Assembly: GCA_937966555.1 (NCBI GenBank)
Contig: CALCLY010000011.1
Location: forward strand, 1 to 64,000
Source: CALCLY01 sp900552775
GTDB taxonomy: Bacteria; Bacillota; Clostridia; UMGS1883; UMGS1540
Direction of reading: 5' to 3'
DNA length: 64,000 bases
Below are positions 32,289 through 39,001 of this stretch, in pieces. Position 1 is the stretch's first letter. Every line of letters begins with the position of its first letter. The translations under genes were made by a program, and so were the position numbers. The notes beneath the pieces are model-generated. The model did not search any database. It had not been told where the DNA came from and saw nothing but the letters and a program-made list of their open reading frames with translations.

Positions 32289-33239
32289 TTATATTTGCAC
32301 AAATTCATCTTTTTCTTCTTCCATGTCATTCGGCTTCAGGAACTTTTTCTTGTATTCCGACGGAGAAAGCCCCTCAATCTTTTTGAATATGCGGCTGAAA
32401 TAATGGGTATTTTCAATGCCGGTTTCAAGAGCAATCTCCTTGAATGACATATTGGTTGCACGCATTCTTGCCTTTGCATGCTGAATCCTTACAATGTTCC
32501 GGTATTTAATTATCGTACAGCCCATGTTTTTGTGAAATATCCGGTTTGCATAGTCAAATGTAAGGTAAAATTCCCGTTCTATATTTTCGCCGGAAATCGG
32601 CTCGGCATAATGCAGCTCAATGTAATCCGCGATTTTCCTTGCCGTATCGTAATTTTTCCTGTTATCCTCACTGATGCTTTTTACCTCGCGTATATTATTG
32701 CCCTCCAGCTTTATCAAAACCGCAGCAACCGCGCCGGATATTTCAAGCCGCCGCTCCGGCTGTTTGCACTCGGTAGTAAGAATACTGTTTTGCATAAGTG
32801 TCCTTATGCTTTCGAAAAGCTCCTTATCCGCAACATGATTCCGCCGTTTAACAATAACCTTCATGAAGTCATAGCACTCCGCACTGAAGGAATCTGCCGT
32901 AAGATACTGCTCCTGCTTTTTCCGCAGCCGGCACGAATACTCGATTTCCGAGAGCTTAAGATCACAAATCCGTTCTGCCTGAAAATGTACATAGTAATAT
33001 TCACAAAAGCTGCTGTCCATCGGCTCCTGACTGTCCCCCTTGCTAAACAGCCATATATCACCTGCTTCAAGCGTTTCCGCACGCCCGTTCACCTTCAGCC
33101 GCATGCTGCCGCTCACAATCACATACATCACATATTCGGTCAGATACCTCGAATAGTGTGTTCGCGGCGGTATCAGCGATTCCTTGCCGAGCAGCACAAC
33201 CCTCAGCACCTCTGTTAAATCCATCTGAAAGCATTCCAT
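32289..33239 (-). CDS. AraC family transcriptional regulator
   Basis: A 316-residue regulator with an N-terminal cupin sensor (about residues 20-120; VSGSMRLKVNGRAETLEAGD) and a C-terminal double helix-turn-helix (about 215-305; FDYANRIFHKNMGCTIIKY then MSFKEIALETGIENTHYFSR and FKKIEGLSPSEYKKKF). It is expected to bind a sugar-derived ligand and activate the island genes that follow it in the same direction. The start was placed at ATG 33239, after CGGAGGTGC; longer in-frame extensions run into the promoter region. First gene of the island, 13 bp before the six-hairpin gene. Confidence 0.92.
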   Translation of the reverse strand: MECFQMDLTEVLRVVLLGKESLIPPRTHYSRYLTEYVMYVIVSGSMRLKVNGRAETLEAGDIWLFSKGDSQEPMDSSFCEYYYVHFQAERICDLKLSEIEYSCRLRKKQEQYLTADSFSAECYDFMKVIVKRRNHVADKELFESIRTLMQNSILTTECKQPERRLEISGAVAAVLIKLEGNNIREVKSISEDNRKNYDTARKIADYIELHYAEPISGENIEREFYLTFDYANRIFHKNMGCTIIKYRNIVRIQHAKARMRATNMSFKEIALETGIENTHYFSRIFKKIEGLSPSEYKKKFLKPNDMEEEKDEFVQI

Positions 33240-33382
33240 TAAAGCACCTCCGCAGGCTCCCGAAGTTTGATAACACTGCAGCCGAAAGAGAGTAAGCCGA
33301 ACCCGTCCGAAAAGACATAATTCCGGCTTGTCATCTTTACAGGGCGCGCAAGGTGCCTGCACCTTAAATATACCATTAAGAA

Positions 33383-33399
33383 TGTATTTTGTAAATACA
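33383..33399. promoter_or_regulatory. Palindrome in the AraC/htpG intergenic region
   Basis: TGTATTT-TGT-AAATACA, a 7-bp perfect inverted repeat, lies 144 bp upstream of the AraC gene. It may be an operator. The rest of 33240-33509 shows only AT-rich sequence, a GCAATATTGC palindrome at 33471-33480 and no gene. Confidence 0.35.
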
Positions 33400-33509
33400 C
33401 ATTTCAGTCAAAAATGTGCACAAAAACGTTTTTTTAGCATTGGCTGAAAAAGTGTTTACGCTGCCGCTCGGCAATATTGCGTGCCGATATATTTTTTGCT
33501 TTAAAAATG

Positions 33510-33538
33510 TTGACACAATCGCAAATCAGCGTTGTAAT
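33510..33538 (+). promoter_or_regulatory. Former htpG promoter
   Basis: TTGACA (33510-33515), 17 bp spacer, TGTAAT (33533-33538), followed by the ribosome site GAAAGGAAGG and ATG at 33593. The control region looks intact although the gene behind it is broken. Confidence 0.7.
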
Positions 33539-33592
33539 ATTATGATACAAATTATGGTATTTATTATTGCCGTTTGAAAGGAAGGTTTAACA

Positions 33593-34082
33593 ATGTCAAA
33601 AAACAGTTTAAGGCAGAGACGAAAAGGCTTCTTGACCTTATGATCAACTCAATCTACACGCACAAGGAGATTTTCTACGCGAAATTATATCCAACGCAAG
33701 CGACGCACCGGACAAGCTGTGCTATCTGTCACTTACGGACGAAAATGTCGGAATGAGCAGAAATGATTTCCGCATAGACGTAAGAGCTGACAAGGATGCA
33801 AGAACAATAACCGTATCCGATAACGGTATCGGAATGAACGAGGAGGAAATGGAAAAGAACCTCGGTGTAATTGCAAACAGCGGCTCGTTCAAGTTCAAAA
33901 AGGATTTGGCACAGGACAAAAAGGACGAAAAGGAAATCAACATTATCGGTCAGTTCGGCGTCGGCTTCCATTCCGCATTTATGGTAAGCGACAAGGTCAT
34001 GGTTGTATCGCGCGCTTACGGCTCCGACACGGCGTACTGCTGGAAATCGTCAGGTGCGGACGGCTATACTATAACCGAAACA
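33593..34082 (+). pseudogene. htpG: Broken and truncated htpG (Hsp90 chaperone)
   Basis: The N-terminal ATPase domain of HtpG is recognisable for about 165 residues: KKQFKAETKRLLDLMINSIY, then SDNGIGMNEEEMEKNLG and GQFGVGFHSAFMVSDKV with the GHKL ATP-binding motifs. Two single-base losses break the frame: one A missing from the run at 33598-33603 straight after the ATG, and one C missing between 33675 and 33676 (EIFLRE expected, EIFYAK read). Homology ends at TITET near 34082, so the middle and C-terminal domains (about 460 residues) are gone. The remnant is head-on to replication and lies between the island and uxuA, marking a rearrangement border. Confidence 0.9.
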
Positions 34083-34175
34083 TACATTGAAAACGAAACC
34101 GTAAGATATTTTTTTACAAAAGATCCGTTTTTAGTAGGTATTTGGCTGTTTAGCCTTAATGGTAATATAAATACC

Positions 34176-34217
34176 AAAAAACAGAGCCGAAAACTCTTTT
34201 TAAGAGTATCGGCTCTG
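34176..34217 (-). terminator. Terminator of uxuA
   Basis: Stem CAGAGCCGA / TCGGCTCTG (34182-34190 with 34209-34217) with an inner ACTC/GAGT stem; six Ts follow directly on the minus strand, and a T run also lies on the plus side, so it may work both ways. Confidence 0.8.
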
Positions 34218-34232
34218 CTGCTTTTTTAAATC

Positions 34233-35282
34233 TTATTTATTCCCGTTTTTCTTAATAGCCTCCCAGAGGCCGCAAAGGTATGTTGCGCCCAAGGCTCTGT
34301 CATAAAGGCCGTAGCCGGGTCTGCCGGTTTCTCCCCAGATCATTCTGCCGTGATCGGGGCGGATGGGCCCTTCAAAGCCTATGTCGGAAAACGCCTTCAT
34401 AACAGCGTACATATCAAGCGAACCGTCATCCGAGCGATGGCCGCTTTCTTTAAACGAACATTCTCCGGAAAGTTTTATGTTTCTTGTATGCCCAAAATGG
34501 ATTCTTCCCATTTTTCCGAAGTGATAAATCATATCCACAACGTCGTTTGATTTGGCGCACCCAAGCGCGCCCACGCAAAGCGTAATGCCGTTATACGGGC
34601 TGTCATAAATCGAGCAAAGTCTTTCAAGATCCTGCTTGTTGCATATAATTCTCGGAATACCGAAAATATCCCAGGGGGGATCGTCCGGATGGATAGCCAT
34701 TTTAACCCGAACTTCATCCGCAACCTTTATAACGCGTTTTAAGAAATATTCAAGATTGCTCCACAAATCCTCTTTCGTGATGCTCTTATACTTGTTGAGA
34801 AGGTCTCTGAGGCCTTCTTTCGTATAGCTTGTGTCCCAGCCGGGAAGCTCAAGCTCGCCGGAAAGGGGATCCATTTTCTCAACGTCTTTTTCATCGTAGA
34901 TAAGCGATGTTGAGCCGTCCGGCCTTTTAAACGCGAGGTCTGTTCTTGTCCAGTCAAAAACAGGCATGAAATTATAGCATACAGTGTCTATTCCGGCTTT
35001 TGCAAGATTTCTCAGCGTCTGACAGTAATTTTCTATGTATCTGTCACGGTCTCCGTCTCCCGTTTTGATATCTTCATGCACGGGCACGCTCTCGATTGCG
35101 CTGATTTTAAAGCCCTTTGACTCAACCTTTTCCTTAAGCGCAAGGATTTTTTCAAAGCTCCACACTTCTCCGGGCGGAACATCATATATTGCTGTTACAA
35201 TACCTGTAACGCCGGGAATCTGTCTTATTTTGTCAAGGGTAACGGCGTCGTCATCGCCGTACCATCTGAACGACATATCCAT
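34233..35282 (-). CDS. uxuA: Mannonate dehydratase
   Basis: UxuA, 349 residues, converts D-mannonate to 2-keto-3-deoxygluconate in glucuronate catabolism, using Fe2+ or Mn2+ in a TIM barrel. Recognisable segments are MSFRWYGDDDAVTLDKIRQI at the N-terminus, FMPVFDWTRTDL, the metal-binding MAIHPDDPPWDIFGIPRI and HFGHTRNIK, and PDHGRMIWGE near the end. AAAGGAGAG precedes the ATG. It has its own promoter with a cre/LacI-like operator, so catabolite or substrate control is likely. The SDR gene upstream would supply mannonate from fructuronate; a KDG kinase is not next to it, but a PfkB kinase and Eda lie in the nearby island. Confidence 0.96.
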   Translation of the reverse strand: MDMSFRWYGDDDAVTLDKIRQIPGVTGIVTAIYDVPPGEVWSFEKILALKEKVESKGFKISAIESVPVHEDIKTGDGDRDRYIENYCQTLRNLAKAGIDTVCYNFMPVFDWTRTDLAFKRPDGSTSLIYDEKDVEKMDPLSGELELPGWDTSYTKEGLRDLLNKYKSITKEDLWSNLEYFLKRVIKVADEVRVKMAIHPDDPPWDIFGIPRIICNKQDLERLCSIYDSPYNGITLCVGALGCAKSNDVVDMIYHFGKMGRIHFGHTRNIKLSGECSFKESGHRSDDGSLDMYAVMKAFSDIGFEGPIRPDHGRMIWGETGRPGYGLYDRALGATYLCGLWEAIKKNGNK

Positions 35283-35305
35283 TTGTTTTTCTCTCCTTTA
35301 ATAAA

Positions 35306-35321
35306 ATGTAAGCATTTACAT
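35306..35321. promoter_or_regulatory. cre/LacI-type operator upstream of uxuA
   Basis: ATGTAA-GCAT-TTACAT. The core TGTAAGCATTTACA differs from the CcpA cre consensus only at the central CG (CA here). It lies between the promoter and the uxuA start, in a position where a bound repressor would block transcription. Confidence 0.55.
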
Positions 35322-35340
35322 AACTGCAAATAGTATATTT

Positions 35341-35369
35341 ATTATATCACACAAACCCTTGTTTGTAAA
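35341..35369 (-). promoter_or_regulatory. uxuA promoter
   Basis: Minus-strand TTTACA (35369-35364), 17 bp spacer, TATAAT (35346-35341), about 60 bp upstream of the uxuA start. Confidence 0.8.
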
Positions 35370-35384
35370 TACTCAAAACAAGCA

Positions 35385-35413
35385 GGGCGCAGCAAAATTT
35401 TTTTGCTGCGCCC
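35385..35413 (-). terminator. Hairpin after the mannonate-forming SDR gene
   Basis: A perfect 13-bp stem (GGGCGCAGCAAAA / TTTTGCTGCGCCC) with a TTT loop, followed by CTGCTTGTTTTG on the minus strand. The T tract is interrupted but the hairpin is very stable. Confidence 0.7.
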
Positions 35414-35435
35414 CATATCAATGCTAAAATATTAC

Positions 35436-36236
35436 TTATTGAGGCTGTTTGCCGATATAAGCCAGGATACCGCCGTCAACATACAAAACATGTCCGTTTA
35501 CAAAGTTTGACGCGTCGGAAGCCAAAAATACTGCGGGACCCTGAATATCCTCTGTTGTTCCCCAGCGGGCTGCCGGAGTTTTTGCAATAATAAACTGATC
35601 GAAAGGATGTCTCGATCCGTCCGGCTGGATTTCTCTCAGCGGAGCTGTCTGCGGAGTTGCGATATATCCGGGTCCGATACCGTTGCACTGGATATTATGC
35701 TCGCCGTACTCGGAACAGATGTTTCTTGTAAGCATCTTAAGACCGCCCTTTGCAGCCGCATATGCGGAAACCGTTTCACGGCCGAGTTCGCTCATCATGG
35801 AGCAGATGTTTATAATCTTTCCGTGACCCTTCTTAATCATTGAAGGAATAACTGCCTTTGAAACTATGAACGGAGCATTGAGGTCAACGTCCACAACAGC
35901 TCTGAAATCCGCTGCGCTCATCTCGCACATGGGGATTCTCTTAATGATTCCGGCATTGTTTACGAGAATATCGATAACGCCTACTTCAGCTTCGATTTTC
36001 TTTACCATATCCTGAACCATGTCTTCTTTTGTAACGTCGCAAACGTATCCCTTAGCATCAATTCCGTCTTTTTTATAAGACTCGTTGCCGCGGTCAACCG
36101 CTTCCTGATTTCTATCGCAGAAAACAATCTTTGCTCCGCATGCGGCGTAAGCCTTTGCAATTGCATAACCTATGCCGTATGTAGCGCCTGTTATAAGCGC
36201 AATTTTACCTTCCAAACTAAAATCTTTCAAATCCAT
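35436..36236 (-). CDS. SDR oxidoreductase, probable fructuronate/mannonate reductase
   Basis: A 266-residue short-chain dehydrogenase of the gluconate 5-dehydrogenase/KduD type. It shows TGATYGIG, NNAG, the catalytic Ser in NICSMMSELG, YxxxK in AYAAAKGG, and VDGGILAYIG at the C-terminus. Beside uxuA and without a UxuB gene, it most likely performs the D-fructuronate to D-mannonate reduction, as SDR proteins do in several Firmicutes; this is inferred from context. GGAGG precedes the ATG. The upstream gap 36237-36344 has a minus-strand TATAAT at 36290-36285 with a poor -35. Confidence 0.85.
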   Translation of the reverse strand: MDLKDFSLEGKIALITGATYGIGYAIAKAYAACGAKIVFCDRNQEAVDRGNESYKKDGIDAKGYVCDVTKEDMVQDMVKKIEAEVGVIDILVNNAGIIKRIPMCEMSAADFRAVVDVDLNAPFIVSKAVIPSMIKKGHGKIINICSMMSELGRETVSAYAAAKGGLKMLTRNICSEYGEHNIQCNGIGPGYIATPQTAPLREIQPDGSRHPFDQFIIAKTPAARWGTTEDIQGPAVFLASDASNFVNGHVLYVDGGILAYIGKQPQ

Positions 36237-36344
36237 CTCAAAATACCTCCATACTTTAAATTTGAAATTTCTCCATCTAACAGATTATATTCTATTTTTT
36301 ATTTTAAAACCCTTTTTTTTGGTTTATTTTTGTTAAAAAAAATA

Positions 36345-37277
36345 CTATTTTTTCAAAATTCCGTCCAGAATCGACATCATCTCATCAAGAGTTTTTGCCG
36401 CATTGGCTTCTCTTTTTACTTCCGTTGCACCGCGCATGCCCTTTACAAACCATGACACAATCTTTCTCGACTCCAAAATTCCTATATGTTCGCCCTTCAG
36501 CGCCACAATATCGCGCACATTTCTCCGCGCCGCGTCAATCTTTTCTTCATCGGTTGCCGGAGCGTATTCTTCGCCTCTCAAAAGGCACGCAATTTCACGG
36601 AAAATAAACGGGTTTCCCATTGCTCCCCTTCCGACCATAACAGCGTCGCACCCGGTTTCTTCAAACATTTTAAGCGCATCCTGTGCACAAAATATGTCCC
36701 CGTTCCCTATAACCGGAACAGACACGGCTTTTTTAACATTCTTTATTGTTTCCAGCGAGTTTTTTCCCGAAAACATCTGCTCCGTAAATCTGCCGTGAAC
36801 CGTTATTGCCGCCGCTCCGTTTTTCTCGGCAAGCTCCGCCGCGCGCACGGAAACATCTTCGTTTTCTTTAAAGCCGCGCCGTATTTTAACTGTTACCGGT
36901 TTTTTGCACTCCGATGACACCGTCTTTATTATTTCAGCTGCAAGCGGCAGATTTTTAAGAAGCGCACTTCCCTCTCCGTTTCCCGTTATCTTCGGAGCCG
37001 GGCATCCCATATTTATGTCTATCACGTCAAAATCGTCCGAAAGTTCTTTCGCCGCCTGCGCCATAATATCGGGGTCACTGCCGAAAATCTGAACGCCTCT
37101 CGGTCTTTCCGTTTCGTCCGTCACAAGAAGCGTTTTTGTTTTTTTATCATTAAAAGAAAGCGCCTTGGCGCTCACCATTTCCGTATATGTCATTTCCGCA
37201 CCGAATTCCCTGCAGATCCTTCTGAAAGCAAAATCGGTTACGCCTGCCATCGGTGCCAACAAAACCTTTGGTGTCAT
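36345..37277 (-). CDS. dusB: tRNA-dihydrouridine synthase, DusB type
   Basis: A 310-residue flavoenzyme that reduces uridines in the tRNA D-loop using NADPH. It begins KVLLAPMAGVTDFAFRRICR, has the catalytic-cysteine motif INMGCPAPKITGNGEGSALL, FMN-binding GNGDIFCAQDAL and GRGAMGNPFIF, and a C-terminal helical RNA-binding domain. The ATG at 37277 follows GAGGGAGC; the longer frame upstream runs through a terminator hairpin and was not used. It is separated from the upstream coiled-coil gene by that terminator. Confidence 0.95.
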   Translation of the reverse strand: MTPKVLLAPMAGVTDFAFRRICREFGAEMTYTEMVSAKALSFNDKKTKTLLVTDETERPRGVQIFGSDPDIMAQAAKELSDDFDVIDINMGCPAPKITGNGEGSALLKNLPLAAEIIKTVSSECKKPVTVKIRRGFKENEDVSVRAAELAEKNGAAAITVHGRFTEQMFSGKNSLETIKNVKKAVSVPVIGNGDIFCAQDALKMFEETGCDAVMVGRGAMGNPFIFREIACLLRGEEYAPATDEEKIDAARRNVRDIVALKGEHIGILESRKIVSWFVKGMRGATEVKREANAAKTLDEMMSILDGILKK

Positions 37278-37287
37278 AAAAGCTCCC

Positions 37288-37346
37288 TCAAAAATCACAT
37301 TGGCAAACGAAAATCTTAAAAATCTTTTCATTTGCCAATGTGATTT
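37288..37346 (-). terminator. Terminator between the coiled-coil gene and dusB
   Basis: A perfect 16-bp stem (AAATCACATTGGCAAA at 37292-37307, TTTGCCAATGTGATTT at 37331-37346) whose minus-strand 3' side runs into TTTTTGAGG. Confidence 0.8.
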
Positions 37347-37358
37347 ATTTCCGAAAAA

Positions 37359-37799
37359 TTATTTTTTAAGTTCGGCTCTTCCTGCCTGTATTTCTGCTAT
37401 GTGACCCGAAAGCTTGTCTTCCACGCTGCCGAGAACATTGTCTGCGTACTGTCTTGCTCCGAGACGAATCTCACGTGCATTTTTCTGGGCGCTTTCGATT
37501 ATCTCGTTTGCCTGCTCATAAGCTTTCTTTGTGATTTCGTGCTCGTTTACCATGCCTTTAACCTGCTCTTCGGTTTCCTTAACTATGTTGGAAGCCTCCT
37601 GATGAGCTTCGGTTATAATTCTGGTTCGCTCCTCTTTAACCCATTTAGCCTGCTTAAGCTCTTCCGGCAGTCTGAGTCTCAGATCCGATAAAAGCTCCAT
37701 AACGTCAGCCTTGTTCACCATTGTCTTGTGCCATATCGGCAAAGTGAAGCTGCTTTCCATTATCTCCTCAAGCTGTTCTATTACGTCAAAAATCTCCAT
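37359..37799 (-). CDS. Conserved coiled-coil protein (ATP synthase subunit E-like helix)
   Basis: A 146-residue soluble, highly charged, almost fully helical protein. Residues about 65-120 (EERTRIITEAHQEASNIVKE, KKAYEQANEIIESAQKNARE) form a long coiled coil resembling the stalk helices of V/F-type ATPase subunits, which is why relatives are often labelled ATPase; nothing suggests ATP hydrolysis. A DivIVA-like polar or scaffolding role is conceivable. Homologues occur next to coaD and rsmD in Clostridia. GAGGAGGGG precedes the ATG; coaD lies 21 bp upstream. Function unknown. Confidence 0.75.
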   Translation of the reverse strand: MEIFDVIEQLEEIMESSFTLPIWHKTMVNKADVMELLSDLRLRLPEELKQAKWVKEERTRIITEAHQEASNIVKETEEQVKGMVNEHEITKKAYEQANEIIESAQKNAREIRLGARQYADNVLGSVEDKLSGHIAEIQAGRAELKK

Positions 37800-37820
37800 G
37801 TTTTTCCCCTCCTCTGTAAA

Positions 37821-38297
37821 TTACTTAATCAGCTTTTCATAAATATCATTCTCAATCTCTTTCGGGACAAATCCGTTAAGACTTGCGCCGTAACGCGCCA
37901 CGTCCTTTACAAAGCTTGAGCTTACGTATTGATTCTGCATGCTTGTGACAAGAAACATCGTTTCAATGTCTCCGTCCAGTCTGCGGTTCGCAAGCGCCAT
38001 CTGAAATTCATATTCAAAATCGCTCATCGCGCGCAGACCTTTGACAATAACTTTAGCGTTGATTTTTTTCATAAAATCAACCAGCAAGCCGTCAAAGCTG
38101 AGAATCTCGATATTATTTATATGACCTGTGACCCTGTCTATAAGTCCGCATCTTTCCTCCAGCGTGAAAAGCGGCGTTTTGCTGCTGTTTTTGAGAACCG
38201 CAACATAAAGTTTATCAAATATTTTCGCGCTGCGTTCTATAATATCAAGATGTCCGTTTGTCACGGGGTCAAAGCTTCCCGGGTATACTGCAATCAT
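37821..38297 (-). CDS. coaD: Phosphopantetheine adenylyltransferase
   Basis: A 158-residue nucleotidyltransferase that joins 4'-phosphopantetheine and ATP to dephospho-CoA, the penultimate step in coenzyme A synthesis. It starts MIAVYPGSFDPVTNGHLDII with the TNGH adenylyl-transfer motif, has KGLRAMSDFEYEFQMA and the ATP-binding VSSSFVKDVARYG. The ATG at 38297 lies after GAAAGG and gives the normal family length. Cotranscribed with rsmD. Confidence 0.98.
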   Translation of the reverse strand: MIAVYPGSFDPVTNGHLDIIERSAKIFDKLYVAVLKNSSKTPLFTLEERCGLIDRVTGHINNIEILSFDGLLVDFMKKINAKVIVKGLRAMSDFEYEFQMALANRRLDGDIETMFLVTSMQNQYVSSSFVKDVARYGASLNGFVPKEIENDIYEKLIK

Positions 38298-38320
38298 TTT
38301 TATAACCTTTCTTCGGCGAA

Positions 38321-38860
38321 TCAAACATATTTTAAAATTGCGACCATGCTGCTGCCGTATTTTCTGTCTGTGTAAATTTCAAATCCTTCCGCCTGCGGTG
38401 CCGCAATTTTGTCACTGTGTTCAAGTGCAACAACCGCGCCGTGCGTAAGCAATCCGCGCTTTCCGAGCAAATCGAGCGCAACGCCGTAAACCCCGGAACT
38501 GTACGGAGGATCGAGAAGCACCAAATCGAATTTTTCGGAACACTTTAAAAGATAGTTTTCAAAATCTCCGAAAATCACCTCGGCTTTATCCTTAAGATGT
38601 GTATTTTCAAGATTTATCTCTATATTTTTAAGTGACGCGGCATTTTTTTCAACAAAAACCGCTTTTTCCGCTCCTCGCGAAAGCGCTTCTATGCCGAGAG
38701 CGCCGCTCCCGGCAAAAAGATCCAGCACATTCGCTCCGCAAACATACGGCGCAAGAAGATTAAACATTGATTCCTTTACCCTGTCGGTAGTGGGTCTGGT
38801 GTCCTTCCCCTCGGCCGAAACCAGCTTTCTGCCGCGGGACTGTCCGGCAATTACTCTCAA
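38321..38860 (-). CDS. rsmD: 16S rRNA (guanine-966-N2)-methyltransferase
   Basis: A 179-residue S-adenosylmethionine-dependent methyltransferase modifying G966 of 16S rRNA. Motif I is LDLFAGSGALGIEALSRGA and the catalytic motif is LLDPPYSSG; the N-terminal RVIAGQSRGRKL and RPTTDRVKESMFN are typical. The start is taken as TTG at 38860, 8 nt after GGAGGG, because the only earlier in-frame start lies within the ribosome site. Upstream of coaD, as in most Firmicutes. Confidence 0.96.
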   Translation of the reverse strand: MRVIAGQSRGRKLVSAEGKDTRPTTDRVKESMFNLLAPYVCGANVLDLFAGSGALGIEALSRGAEKAVFVEKNAASLKNIEINLENTHLKDKAEVIFGDFENYLLKCSEKFDLVLLDPPYSSGVYGVALDLLGKRGLLTHGAVVALEHSDKIAAPQAEGFEIYTDRKYGSSMVAILKYV

Positions 38861-38893
38861 ATAAACACACCCTCCCAAAATACCTTTATATAT

Positions 38894-38921
38894 ATTTTAT
38901 CTTATATCGCAAAAAAGTCAA
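38894..38921 (-). promoter_or_regulatory. Promoter of the rsmD-coaD operon
   Basis: Minus-strand TTGACT (38921-38916), 16 bp spacer, TAAAAT (38899-38894), in the gap after polC. Confidence 0.6.
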
Positions 38922-39001
38922 TAGAAAATGAAAAAAAAATATAATTTTTTAAAAAATTGTATACTTTTCTGTAATAATATGAGGTTTTTTCTGCTTTAAT
39001 T

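Noticed and set aside
18264..33239. Sulfoquinovose degradation by a sulfo-glycolytic route
   Set aside because: Isomerase, PfkB kinase and aldolase would fit in outline, but no transaldolase, sulfolactaldehyde-specific reductase, sulfoquinovosidase or sulfonate exporter is recognisable, and glycerate kinase plus enolase-like genes would not be needed.
33574..33756. Alternative TTG start at 33574 giving an open 60-residue protein over the htpG remnant
   Set aside because: That codon lies upstream of the ribosome site and the frame loses HtpG homology at the second lesion; the region is better explained as a pseudogene.
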